From Octadecabacter sp. SW4 (GTDB lineage Bacteria; Pseudomonadota; Alphaproteobacteria; Rhodobacterales; Rhodobacteraceae), in contig NZ_CP042819.1 of NCBI RefSeq assembly GCF_008065155.1, forward strand, positions 2,266,922-2,330,921: a stretch of DNA of 64,000 bases, given 5' to 3'. Position 1 is the stretch's first letter. Every line of letters starts with the position of its first letter. Shown piece by piece: positions 43,774 to 51,697 of this stretch. The notes under the pieces were generated by a model. That model made no database searches and was not told where the DNA came from. It worked only from the letters and a program-made list of their open reading frames with translations. The position numbers and the translations under genes are program-made.

Positions 43774-44504
43774 CAGGCGTGATCCTTGTGGTCGTGGTCA
43801 TGATCATGATCATGGTCGTGGCGGTAAAGGGCCAGCGCCCCCTTGGTCCCCGTCCCGAACAATTCGCGGTAGGCCGGCGCGGCGGTCACGACGTCGGGCG
43901 TGCCTTCGCAGCAGATATGCCCGTTCAGACAGATCACACGGTCCGACGCGCTCATCACCACGTGCAATTCGTGGCTGACCATGACAACCGCGCAGCCAAG
44001 CTCGTGGCGCACCGCGTCAATCTGGCGATAGAAACTGGCCGAACCGGGCTGGTCCAGCCCCTGCGTCGCCTCGTCCAGCAGCAACAAATTGGGGCGCGAC
44101 AGGATCGCGCGGGCCAGCAGCACGCGCTGGAACTGCCCACCCGAAAGCGTCACCATCTGTTGCTGCCCCACCCCCGAAACCCCAGCCTTTTCAAGCGCCT
44201 GAGAGGCATCGCTGCTGCGCACCCGCTTGGGCAGATCAAGAAACCGGCGCACCGTCATCGGCAAGGTCGGGTCAATATGCAGGGTTTGCGGCACATAGCC
44301 GATCCGCAGATCAGGGGCGCGGACAACGGTGCCCTTGGTCGGTTGCAGCGCGCCGATCATCACCCGCAACAAAGTCGATTTCCCCGACCCGTTCGGGCCG
44401 ACAATCGTGACGATCTCGCCCTTTTCAATAGCCAGGGTGACGTTGTGCAAGACAGCGCCGCCGCTATGGCGCGCCTCGATCCCGGTCAGCGTCAGCAGGC
44501 TCAT
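43773..44504 (-). CDS. znuC: Zinc ABC transporter ATP-binding protein ZnuC with His-Asp tail
   Basis: A 243-residue ATPase. ATG at 44504 (MSLLTLTGIEARHSG) overlaps the zur stop by 4 bp. Walker A is VGPNGSGKSTLL, the ABC signature LSGGQFQRVLLARAI, Walker B LLLLDEATQGLDQ and the H-loop VSHELHVV. The final 15 residues are an HDHDHDHDHDHKDHA tail, which would bind zinc and could sense or buffer it. The tail is longer than I expect from typical ZnuC. Confidence 0.95.
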   Translation of the reverse strand: MSLLTLTGIEARHSGGAVLHNVTLAIEKGEIVTIVGPNGSGKSTLLRVMIGALQPTKGTVVRAPDLRIGYVPQTLHIDPTLPMTVRRFLDLPKRVRSSDASQALEKAGVSGVGQQQMVTLSGGQFQRVLLARAILSRPNLLLLDEATQGLDQPGSASFYRQIDAVRHELGCAVVMVSHELHVVMSASDRVICLNGHICCEGTPDVVTAAPAYRELFGTGTKGALALYRHDHDHDHDHDHKDHA

Positions 44505-44995
44505 GGACGTGCACCAGTCTGGCAGTCGGGGCACAGCCCTTCAGCTTCGATCACGGTCTGCTCAATCTGGAAACCGCTGCGCGCTGCGCTGTCACCCAAG
44601 GGGGCCTTTGCGCGGGCCTCGGCGACGGTGCCGCAAGCGCGACAGATCATGAACGCGGGGCTGTGGCTTTCGTTGGGGTCGGTGCAGGCGATAAAGGCAT
44701 TGAGCCGCTCAATCCGATGCACGAATCCTTGATCGACCAGAAACGTCAGGGCGCGGTAGGCCACCGGCGGCTTTGACCCAAATCCTTCGGCATCAAGACG
44801 CGCCAGAACGTCATAGGCGCCCAGCGCCTCGTGGGATTCCAGCAGAATTTCCAGCACACGGCGGCGCACGGGCGTGAACTGCACCCCGCGCGCGGCGCAT
44901 CGCCGATCAGCCGCCGCCAAGGCACCGGACTGGCAGGCGCTGTGATCATGCGCAACAAAGCCAAGCGGCGTTTCAGATGTGTCGTGGCGGGCCAT
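44501..44995 (-). CDS. zur: Zinc uptake regulator Zur (Fur family)
   Basis: A 164-residue Fur-family repressor that shuts off zinc uptake when zinc is bound. The DNA-binding part reads FTPVRRRVLEILLESHEALG and ARLDAEGFGSKPPVAYRAL. A structural zinc site is seen as CRACGTVAEA with C-terminal CPDCQTG. It heads the zur-znuC-znuB operon and is divergent from znuA, with a Zur box in the 73-bp gap. Confidence 0.94.
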   Translation of the reverse strand: MARHDTSETPLGFVAHDHSACQSGALAAADRRCAARGVQFTPVRRRVLEILLESHEALGAYDVLARLDAEGFGSKPPVAYRALTFLVDQGFVHRIERLNAFIACTDPNESHSPAFMICRACGTVAEARAKAPLGDSAARSGFQIEQTVIEAEGLCPDCQTGARP

Positions 44996-45011
44996 CGCAA
45001 ACCTAGGGGTT

Positions 45012-45029
45012 GTTACGTTATAACATATC
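45012..45029. promoter_or_regulatory. Zur box between zur and znuA
   Basis: The sequence GTTACGTTATAACATATC is centred on the perfect palindrome GTTATAAC (45017-45024) and has matching flanks. It resembles the alphaproteobacterial Zur operator GATATGTTATAACATATC. It is placed to block both zur-znuCB and znuA. Confidence 0.85.
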
Positions 45030-45068
45030 CTCTATATCGGCCGCGCACTCCATTCGCAAGAGGTTCCC

Positions 45069-45956
45069 ATGCTGCGCTTTTCCCTCCCTTTTCTAATGTT
45101 CTTCCCAGCCGCCTTACGGGCCGAAACACCCAATGTGGTGGCCGATATCGCCCCTGTGCACAGCCTGGTGGCACAGGTGATGGGCGACCTTGGCGACCCG
45201 GCATTGTTGCTGCGCGCCGGTGCCTCGCCGCATGATTACGCCCTGCGCCCAAGCGATGCACGCGCCCTCAATGACGCCGGTGTCGTGATCTGGGTTGGCG
45301 AAGGGCTGACGCCGTGGCTCTTGGATCCGATCGAAAACTTCGCCGATGACGTGTCGGTGCTGACCCTGCTGGACACCGACGGATGGGAGGCGGTTGGCAC
45401 CGAAGAGGGCCACGATGATAACCTTGAGGATGTTCACAGCGATACCGAAACCCATGCATGGCTTGACCCCGAAGTCGCGCAGGCTTGGCTGACGCAGATC
45501 GCCGACACCTTGGCCACTGCTGACCCCGAAAACGCCGCCGCCTACGCTGCCAACGCCGCCGCAGCCCGCGCGCGCCTAGCGAGTCTGGTGGCTGATATCG
45601 ACGCCCGTGTGACTCCGCTGCGCGGCACGCCCTATCTGGTGTCACACGATGCCTATGGCTATTTCGCACGCCGGTTTGATCTGCCCAGCAGCGGCGCGAT
45701 TGCCTTGTCGGATGCGCAAACGCCCAGTGCAACAAGGATCGCCAGTCTTCAAACGACCCTCCAGGTCGAAGCCATCACCTGCATCCTGATCGACCCGCAG
45801 GTCGATCCCCGCTGGGCCGCACTGGTCGGTGAAGGGGCCGATGTGCGGCTGGTGCCGGTCGACGTGCTTGGCGGCGACATCGCGCCGGGGCCGGATCATT
45901 ACGCCACGATGCTGACCCGCTTGGCGGACCAGTTTGAAACCTGTCTTGCGCCCTAG
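45069..45956 (+). CDS. znuA: Zinc ABC transporter substrate-binding protein ZnuA
   Basis: A 295-residue periplasmic protein. The signal peptide is LRFSLPFLMFFPAALRAE with cleavage near ALRA-E. Zinc-binding elements include VAPVHSLVAQVM-type VADIAPVHSLVAQVMGDLGD (His), the charged loop EEGHDDNLEDVHSDTETHAW, VSHDAYGYFARRFDL and a final Asp/Glu. The loop is acidic and less His-rich than in many ZnuAs. It overlaps the convergent mttB-like gene by 4 bp. Confidence 0.95.
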   Translation: MLRFSLPFLMFFPAALRAETPNVVADIAPVHSLVAQVMGDLGDPALLLRAGASPHDYALRPSDARALNDAGVVIWVGEGLTPWLLDPIENFADDVSVLTLLDTDGWEAVGTEEGHDDNLEDVHSDTETHAWLDPEVAQAWLTQIADTLATADPENAAAYAANAAAARARLASLVADIDARVTPLRGTPYLVSHDAYGYFARRFDLPSSGAIALSDAQTPSATRIASLQTTLQVEAITCILIDPQVDPRWAALVGEGADVRLVPVDVLGGDIAPGPDHYATMLTRLADQFETCLAP

Positions 45957-47512
45957 AAATCGGTTGGCGCGCCGCCCTCGGCCTTGCGGCGCTCCACAAA
46001 GGCGGCCAGCTCTTCCTTGATAGCGATGTCCATCGGCGGTGCTTCGAATTCGGCGATGATGTTCTTGAACATCTTGTGGGCGCGCTCGGCCGTCCAGACG
46101 CCGCCTGCGATTTCCCATGCCTCAAAGTTGCGCCAGTCGCTGATGAACGGCTGGTGGAACGCGGTTTCATAGCGATCCTGGGTGTGCTGCACACCGAAAT
46201 AATGCCCGCCGCTGCCAACTTCGCGGATGGTCTCGACGGCGATCTCATCTGGCCCCGTGGCGGTAATGGCGGGGTCCATATAGCGCTGGATCATTTGCAG
46301 GATTTCGCAATCCATGATGAATTTTTCGGGGCTGGCGATCAGCCCGCCCTCGAGCCAGCCAGCCGCGTGATAGACCACATTCGTGCCCGATTGCACCGCC
46401 GACCACAGGCTGTTGGATGTCTCCCACATCGCCTGCCCGTCCGGCACATTGGCGGCACATACACCGCTGGCGCGCATCGGCAGCCCGTAAAACCGCGCCA
46501 TCTGACCGGTCATCTGCGTGGCACGCATGTATTCGGGCGTGCCAAAGGCCGGGGCACCAGACATCATATCGACATTGCTGGTGAAGGTGCCGATGACACA
46601 GGCACACCCCGGTTTGACGTATTGAAACAGGGCAATCGCGCTCAGACCTTCGGCAATCGACAAGGTCACGGCGCCCGACATGGTGACCGGCGCCATCGCC
46701 CCCGCAAGGGTGAACGGCGTGACAATCACCGCCTGCCCCTTGCGAATGGCGCGCAGGCAACCGTCAATCATCGGCACATCATGCTTCAGCGGGCTTGTGG
46801 AATTGATGTTGGTATACATATGCGGCCTGGCGGCGAATTCTTCCTCGCTCAGCCCGCCCGCAATACGCACCATTTCCATTACATCCTCGACCCGCTCCTT
46901 GCCCAAGGAATAAGCGTGGCAGGCCTTGTCGGTGAGCAGCAGCTTGTCGTGCACCACGTCCAGATGCCGGACCGAGGCGTGGATATCGACAGGTTCCACC
47001 GGATAGCCGCCCGCAAAGTGGATGCAGTTGAAATACTGGGTCAGTTTCAGCAAATTGGCGCATTGTTCACGGTTGCCGCTGACCTTTTTTCCGATTTCAA
47101 GGTCGAAGTAATTGGGCGGCGACGACACATTGCCAAACAGCATCGTCTTGCCACCGATGGTGATTTCCCGGTCGGGGTTGCGCGGGGTGATGGTGAATTG
47201 TGCCGGTGCCGTGGCCAGCATTTCCATGACCCAGTCACGCCCCATCCGCACATTCGTGCCGTTGACGGTGCAGCCCGCCTTTTTGAAGATTTCCAGCGCT
47301 TCCTCGTTCAGAAACTCGATTCCGATATCTTCGAGAATACGCATCGCGCCATCGTGAATCGCCTGAACACCACCCTCGTCCAACGGCTCGGTCGGACGGT
47401 CGATATTGATCGGCGGATTGAACGGCATCTGTTTGAACAGTTGCGCGCCGCGGCGGGCGGTATTGGCGGCGCGGCCACCCGAGCGGCGTTTGCGTTGCGA
47501 TGTGTCACTCAT
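45953..47512 (-). CDS. Trimethylamine methyltransferase (MttB) family protein, non-pyrrolysine type
   Basis: A 519-residue TIM-barrel protein. ATG at 47512 (MSDTSQRKRRSGGRAANT) is preferred over the upstream extension. Typical segments are IDRPTEPLDEGGVQAIHDGAMRILEDIGIEFLNEEALEIF, HYFGVQHTQDRYETAFHQPF and VYHAAGWLEGGLIASPEKFI. No in-frame amber codon is present, so it belongs with MtgB-like enzymes that demethylate quaternary amines such as glycine betaine. The corrinoid partner is not in the window. The carnitine cluster nearby ends at glycine betaine. Substrate is inference. Confidence 0.88.
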   Translation of the reverse strand: MSDTSQRKRRSGGRAANTARRGAQLFKQMPFNPPINIDRPTEPLDEGGVQAIHDGAMRILEDIGIEFLNEEALEIFKKAGCTVNGTNVRMGRDWVMEMLATAPAQFTITPRNPDREITIGGKTMLFGNVSSPPNYFDLEIGKKVSGNREQCANLLKLTQYFNCIHFAGGYPVEPVDIHASVRHLDVVHDKLLLTDKACHAYSLGKERVEDVMEMVRIAGGLSEEEFAARPHMYTNINSTSPLKHDVPMIDGCLRAIRKGQAVIVTPFTLAGAMAPVTMSGAVTLSIAEGLSAIALFQYVKPGCACVIGTFTSNVDMMSGAPAFGTPEYMRATQMTGQMARFYGLPMRASGVCAANVPDGQAMWETSNSLWSAVQSGTNVVYHAAGWLEGGLIASPEKFIMDCEILQMIQRYMDPAITATGPDEIAVETIREVGSGGHYFGVQHTQDRYETAFHQPFISDWRNFEAWEIAGGVWTAERAHKMFKNIIAEFEAPPMDIAIKEELAAFVERRKAEGGAPTDF

Positions 47513-47597
47513 CCGGGACTCTCCTCGTTGTCCCAGCATTGCCCCCGCAGCACAGGCGCGCGGGGCCGTTCGCGACCTGTTTTGTCGCAAATCGTGT

Positions 47598-48296
47598 CTA
47601 GGTGCGGGAACTGTCCAGCCATGCGGGAATATCGGCGATGCTGCCCATCACGATATCGGCGCTTGGGGCCAGTTCGGCGCGGGTGGCAAGCCCGGTCAGA
47701 ACCCCAACGGTGACCATGCCCGCCGCGCGCCCCGCATGTAGGTCGTGCAGGCTATCCCCGACCATCGCGCATTGCGTGGGCGGCAGACCGATATGGTCGC
47801 AAAACGCCAAAAGCTGCCCGGCGGCAGGTTTCGCGCCAAAACCGCTGTCAAATCCGGCGATGAAATCGAACTTTTCAGAAATTCCGGCGGCATCGAGATG
47901 CGCACGTGCGGGGGCTTCGGCGTCATTGGTCGCCACCCCAAGGCGCAATCCGCGCGCCACCAGACCACTCAGAAACGGGATCAGCGGCGCGGCTTCGGCT
48001 TGTGGCGCAAGGGCGGCCTTGGCGTTCATGCGCGCGATCAGGTCAGCCTTTGACTGGGGCGGCAACAGCGGCAGGATCACATCGGCGACGTCACTGGCCG
48101 TATGGGCGATCACGATGCTGTCGGGGCGGAACAGGCCGGTGCGCAGATCATAGCCCAAGACATCGGCCAGCGCGGCCATCAACACCGTATCACCACCCGA
48201 TTCACCTTCAAGCAAGCCGCGCGTCCACCCGCCCCAGGTCGCGTTGAAATCAAACAATGTGCCGTCTTTATCGAAGAGGATCGCGTTAATCTTCAT
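47598..48296 (-). CDS. HAD-superfamily phosphatase (Gph/phosphoglycolate-phosphatase-like)
   Basis: A 232-residue HAD-IA hydrolase. Motif I is LFDKDGTLFDFNATW, motif II LGVATND, the Lys is in FGAKPAAGQLL and motif III CAMVGDSLHDLHAGRAAG. An 80-residue helical cap lies between. Phosphoglycolate or similar phosphomonoesters are possible substrates. It lies 85 bp upstream of the mttB-like gene on the same strand. Start ATG at 48296. Confidence 0.88.
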   Translation of the reverse strand: MKINAILFDKDGTLFDFNATWGGWTRGLLEGESGGDTVLMAALADVLGYDLRTGLFRPDSIVIAHTASDVADVILPLLPPQSKADLIARMNAKAALAPQAEAAPLIPFLSGLVARGLRLGVATNDAEAPARAHLDAAGISEKFDFIAGFDSGFGAKPAAGQLLAFCDHIGLPPTQCAMVGDSLHDLHAGRAAGMVTVGVLTGLATRAELAPSADIVMGSIADIPAWLDSSRT

Positions 48297-48375
48297 GTTA
48301 GGATGTCCGTAAGGTTGATGAACACACGGGAAAGGTTTGCATCACGTTTTCGTTCATCACGCGGCGGCAAACAGG

Positions 48376-48654
48376 TCATGTCCAGTTGATCTGCTCGGCA
48401 CCGGGCAGCGCATATCGCGCGCGCAGCGGAAGGTCATAACCAAGCCCATGGTCGTCACAAAAGGCGATGATCCATTGATCATCCATCGTCAAATACTCAA
48501 GAACCGAGGCCAGAAACGCCGGATCGGCAGCGCGGGCGCGTAAATCTTCGGCCCGCGCGCCCGTTTGGCCAAGAAAGGCTGGGCCAAGGTCATCGTTCCC
48601 CGCCAGCCAGCCCAAAGCCTGAATTGCGATCAATTCGGCACGTTCAGGAGTCAT
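48376..48654 (-). CDS. DUF3572 domain protein
   Basis: A 92-residue helical protein of the DUF3572 family, which occurs in Alphaproteobacteria. Recognised by AELIAIQALGWLAGNDDLGPAFLG and VLEYLTMDDQWIIAFCDDHG. Function unknown. ATG at 48654. It faces away from the pleD-like gene, which starts 93 bp to the right. Confidence 0.85.
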   Translation of the reverse strand: MTPERAELIAIQALGWLAGNDDLGPAFLGQTGARAEDLRARAADPAFLASVLEYLTMDDQWIIAFCDDHGLGYDLPLRARYALPGAEQINWT

Positions 48655-48747
48655 TTGCCTTCCTTACGAAGACGGAAACTGTTTCTTAACCATTGCACGT
48701 CAATTTAGCTCCATCGGTCGTTAAGACCCTGCGAAAGGACGGCAATA

Positions 48748-50148
48748 ATGTCTGGCAAAATTCTGATTGTCGATACAGTTGCGACGAACAGAATCGTATT
48801 AAGGGTGAACCTTATTGCGAGCCGACACGAAGTGCGCCTTTGCGCCTCTCTTGAACAGGCGCGCGCGGCGCTGAATGGCGCTCTGCCTAACCTGATCATT
48901 TGCGACACCGCCAATGGCGAAGCTGCGGCATTCGCCTTTTTCCGCAGTGTGAAATCCAACCCGGCGACCAGCCATATCCCGATCATCGCGACCGGTCAGT
49001 TCGACACGCCGCAGGCCCGTGTCGCCGCACTTGAGGCGGGCGCGGATGATCTGCTGGCCAAACCGCTGAGCGATGATGTCCTGCAGGCGCGGATACGCAG
49101 TTTGCTGCGCGCCCAGGACGCACAATCGGAACTGCGCCTGCGCGACGATACAAAACGCGCGCTCGGCTTTGCCGAGGCGCAACAGGCCTTCGTGACGACC
49201 AGCGAAGTCACGGTCGTCACGGCCCGCACGGACGCGGCGCAAATGGATTGCGCCAAGCTGGTGGCGGGCCAAGGGCGCCGCTGCAACCGCATCGCGCCGC
49301 AACAATTGCTGACCTGTCTTAACCTGAACCCGCTTCCCGACATGTTCGTGATCGACGCCACCGATACGGCCGAAACCGCGTTGGGCCTGGACAAGGCGCA
49401 AATCTACAAATTGGTCTCTGAGTTGCGCAGCCGATCCGAAACACGGCACGCAGCCCTGTTGGTGCGCTTTCCCGAATGCGCGGACGATGTGGCGGCGATG
49501 GTGCTTGATCTGGGGGCCAATGATATTGTGCCCGCAACCGCGCACCCGCGCGAAGTTGCCCACCGGATCAACGCCCTGTTGCAGCACAAACACCAGCAGG
49601 ACCGGTTGCGCGACACCGTGCGCAGCGGGCTGCAAGCCGCTGTCACCGACCAGTTGACCGGGTTGTTCAACCGCCGCTACGCCCTGCCCCATCTGAAACG
49701 CATGGCAGATCGCGCCGCCGCTACGGGGCGGGATTTTGCGGTGATGGTTCTGGATATCGACCACTTCAAGGCGATCAATGACACCCACGGCCATGCAGTG
49801 GGCGATGATGTTCTGGTCAAGGTCGCCGACCGTCTGCGCAATAACCTGCGCGCCATCGACATGATCGCAAGGATCGGCGGCGAGGAATTTCTGATCGCCA
49901 TGCCCGACACCACCAAAAGCGAAGCCCGCGACGCGGCCAAGCGCCTGTGCGCGTTGATCCAGAGTAACCCCTTCCAAAGCACGACCAACGGCAAAGCCAT
50001 TCCGGTGACCCTGTCGATCGGTGTCGCCCTTGGCCACGGAGAGCGCCTGACCGACAATGGCACAAACGAAATCATGGGCCGTGCCGACGCCGCCTTGTTT
50101 GACGCAAAAACATCGGGGCGCAACACGATCGCGATGTCGCCCGCCTAA
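48748..50148 (+). CDS. PleD-like response regulator diguanylate cyclase
   Basis: A 466-residue protein with REC-REC-GGEEF order, as in PleD. The GGEEF domain has the intact active-site motif GGEEF (residues 377-381) and an inhibitory I-site RAID (368-371). It therefore should make cyclic di-GMP. The first receiver retains the phospho-acceptor Asp (LIICDTANG) and Lys (LLAKPL), but the acidic pair is VDT instead of VDD. The second receiver lacks a recognisable Lys/Asp set. ATG at 48748; it is divergent from DUF3572. Confidence 0.92.
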   Translation: MSGKILIVDTVATNRIVLRVNLIASRHEVRLCASLEQARAALNGALPNLIICDTANGEAAAFAFFRSVKSNPATSHIPIIATGQFDTPQARVAALEAGADDLLAKPLSDDVLQARIRSLLRAQDAQSELRLRDDTKRALGFAEAQQAFVTTSEVTVVTARTDAAQMDCAKLVAGQGRRCNRIAPQQLLTCLNLNPLPDMFVIDATDTAETALGLDKAQIYKLVSELRSRSETRHAALLVRFPECADDVAAMVLDLGANDIVPATAHPREVAHRINALLQHKHQQDRLRDTVRSGLQAAVTDQLTGLFNRRYALPHLKRMADRAAATGRDFAVMVLDIDHFKAINDTHGHAVGDDVLVKVADRLRNNLRAIDMIARIGGEEFLIAMPDTTKSEARDAAKRLCALIQSNPFQSTTNGKAIPVTLSIGVALGHGERLTDNGTNEIMGRADAALFDAKTSGRNTIAMSPA

Positions 50149-50154
50149 GCACGC

Positions 50155-50658
50155 CTAGTTGTTGCGCCCACCACCTTCACGGCCTATGTGGCCCATTTCC
50201 CGCTCAAGCCGGTCGGCAAATGCAGCGCGTGTTTCAGCGCTCATCTGGGCGATGCGGTCCAGCACAAGATCCTGCCCCAGCGCCTGGAACTGGGCCACAC
50301 GCCCGCGCTGGCGCAACAGAATTTCCGCAGTTTTTTCAGGATCATAGGGCACGGCGCGCAGGGCAGCAACGAAGCTGTGCGTGTCTTCGATCATCGCCCG
50401 GCGATCACGGCGCAAATCAAGGCCACGCCCACGCATTTCGGCACGGATCGCGTCGACATCGTGCGGATCAAGCGCCCGCGCGTAAGGCCCAAGCGACAGG
50501 TCTACCCGGCGTCCGTCACCGCCCGGCCCACGCCCCGACAACAGCCCGCCCGCGATGACTCCTACAACCAGCAGGTTCAGCGCCAGCGAGATTACCAGAA
50601 CGATCCTTACCTTGCGCCCGATCCCGCTGGCGGGCGGTGGTGTTTGCTCATTGGCCAT
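50155..50658 (-). CDS. Periplasmic CpxP/Spy-like (heavy-metal sensor family) protein
   Basis: A 167-residue protein with an N-terminal membrane anchor (VRIVLVISLALNLLVVGVIAGGLL, uncleaved) and a helical, Arg-rich periplasmic part: DLSLGPYARALDPHDVDAIRAEM, RRDRRAMIEDTHSFVAALRA. The family is annotated 'periplasmic heavy metal sensor' or CzcE/CpxP-related. ATG at 50658 has GGAGGG six bases upstream. It is last in the EF-hand-sigma-anti-sigma module, so it may sense stress for the sigma factor. Confidence 0.8.
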   Translation of the reverse strand: MANEQTPPPASGIGRKVRIVLVISLALNLLVVGVIAGGLLSGRGPGGDGRRVDLSLGPYARALDPHDVDAIRAEMRGRGLDLRRDRRAMIEDTHSFVAALRAVPYDPEKTAEILLRQRGRVAQFQALGQDLVLDRIAQMSAETRAAFADRLEREMGHIGREGGGRNN

Positions 50659-50660
50659 CA

Positions 50661-51017
50661 CTAGCCCTCCAATCCGAATGGATCACTCAGCTCGAGGAAC
50701 GGAACCGCGACATCGCTGCTGCCCAGCAGATCGCCCGCAAAGCTATCAAGGCTTTGTGGCGGCGCGAACCCGATCCAGATGCCAGCAACAGTCGCCGCCG
50801 CAAGCCCGCTCACGGCGGGCCAACCACCCAAGATACCCACCAGCGTGGCGATAAACCCGCCACGACGTGCAGGTGCGCACGCTGGCACCGCCAGATTGGC
50901 AACCGCATCCGCCGCGATCCGCGCCATCAAGGCATCCGAGGGCACAGCATCACGCTCACGCGCCTTCGCAAACAGCTGGTCCAGCATTTTGTTGTCGTGG
51001 TCAGATGTCATCTTCAT
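50661..51017 (-). CDS. Putative anti-sigma factor (single-span membrane protein)
   Basis: A 118-residue protein. Residues about 1-48 form a charged helical cytoplasmic part (KMLDQLFAKARERDAVPSDALM). One hydrophobic segment follows (FIATLVGILGGWPAVSGLAAATVAGIWIGF), then a short acidic periplasmic tail. It overlaps the sigma-factor gene by 17 bp (an ATG at 51011 would make it 11 bp). This arrangement is the usual one for ECF anti-sigma factors. It lacks the zinc HxxxCxxC motif. Function inferred from position. Confidence 0.7.
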   Translation of the reverse strand: MKMTSDHDNKMLDQLFAKARERDAVPSDALMARIAADAVANLAVPACAPARRGGFIATLVGILGGWPAVSGLAAATVAGIWIGFAPPQSLDSFAGDLLGSSDVAVPFLELSDPFGLEG

Positions 51018-51597
51018 ACCCCAGTTCCGCCTTGCGCGGTGCCAATCCGGCAGCCAAGGCCCGTTTACCCCGTGCGATCAGACTTTCGACCGCCTCGACG
51101 CTGATGTCCATAATCTGTGCAATCTCGGGATTGCCCAGTTCTTCGAGGTGACGCAAGGCCACCGCTTGGGCCTGCCTTTCGGGCAAACCCGCCAATCCGT
51201 CGCGCAGCGCATTCATGCGCGCATCGTCCTGCATCCGTTGCGCGACCGATGGCGCGCCGCTTTCGGGTTCCGCCACCGCAGCGAGCGCGACACCGCGCCC
51301 GCGTTTGCGCAGCCGGTCCGTGCAAAGGTTGGCCACCACGCGATACAGCCAGGTCGTTACCTGTGCTTCGCCCTGCCGCCAGTCGGGTGCGATTTTCCAC
51401 AGGCGCATCAACGCGTCCTGGGTCACATCCTCGGCCTCGGCATGGTCCTGGAGCATCCGAAACGCCTGCCCCATGATGCGCGGCGCCAAACGTGCCGCCA
51501 GTTCCTGCGCAGCCGAAACATCCCCATTCGCATAAGCGATCAGAAGCGCGTCGTCCGGTGCGTCCTGCGGGGCGCTGGGGGCCGTTCGTGTTTGCAT
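51001..51597 (-). CDS. ECF-type RNA polymerase sigma factor
   Basis: A 198-residue sigma-70 family protein with regions 2 and 4 only. Region 2: IMGQAFRMLQDHAEAEDVTQDALMRLWKIAP and TTWLYRVVANLCTDRLRKR. Region 4: LAGLPERQAQAVALRHLEEL and DISVEAVESLIARGKRAL. The order with a membrane-spanning partner downstream and an EF-hand protein upstream suggests control by an envelope signal. Start ATG at 51597. The target promoter motif is unknown. Confidence 0.93.
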   Translation of the reverse strand: MQTRTAPSAPQDAPDDALLIAYANGDVSAAQELAARLAPRIMGQAFRMLQDHAEAEDVTQDALMRLWKIAPDWRQGEAQVTTWLYRVVANLCTDRLRKRGRGVALAAVAEPESGAPSVAQRMQDDARMNALRDGLAGLPERQAQAVALRHLEELGNPEIAQIMDISVEAVESLIARGKRALAAGLAPRKAELGYEDDI

Positions 51598-51638
51598 TAA
51601 ACGCTTTGCTAATCACTTGTGCCGCTTGCGGCAATACT

Positions 51639-51685
51639 GGTGCCCGCCCGCACTGCGGGACAGGGGGAAGAGACAGGCGGGCACC
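51639..51685 (-). repeat. Intercistronic inverted repeat upstream of the ECF sigma gene
   Basis: GGTGCCCGCC (51639-51648) and GGCGGGCACC (51676-51685) are exact complements across 27 bp. A second hairpin CCCGC-ACT-GCGGG (51647-51659) overlaps one arm. The two would be mutually exclusive in RNA. They lie between the EF-hand stop and the sigma start. The stop codon region of the EF-hand gene is itself in a 7-bp hairpin (51691-51710). Confidence 0.65.
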
Positions 51686-51697
51686 ACCGGTCACGGC

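Noticed and set aside
45953..47512. Pyrrolysine-containing MttB
   Set aside because: The frame has no internal amber codon; it is the non-pyrrolysine subgroup.
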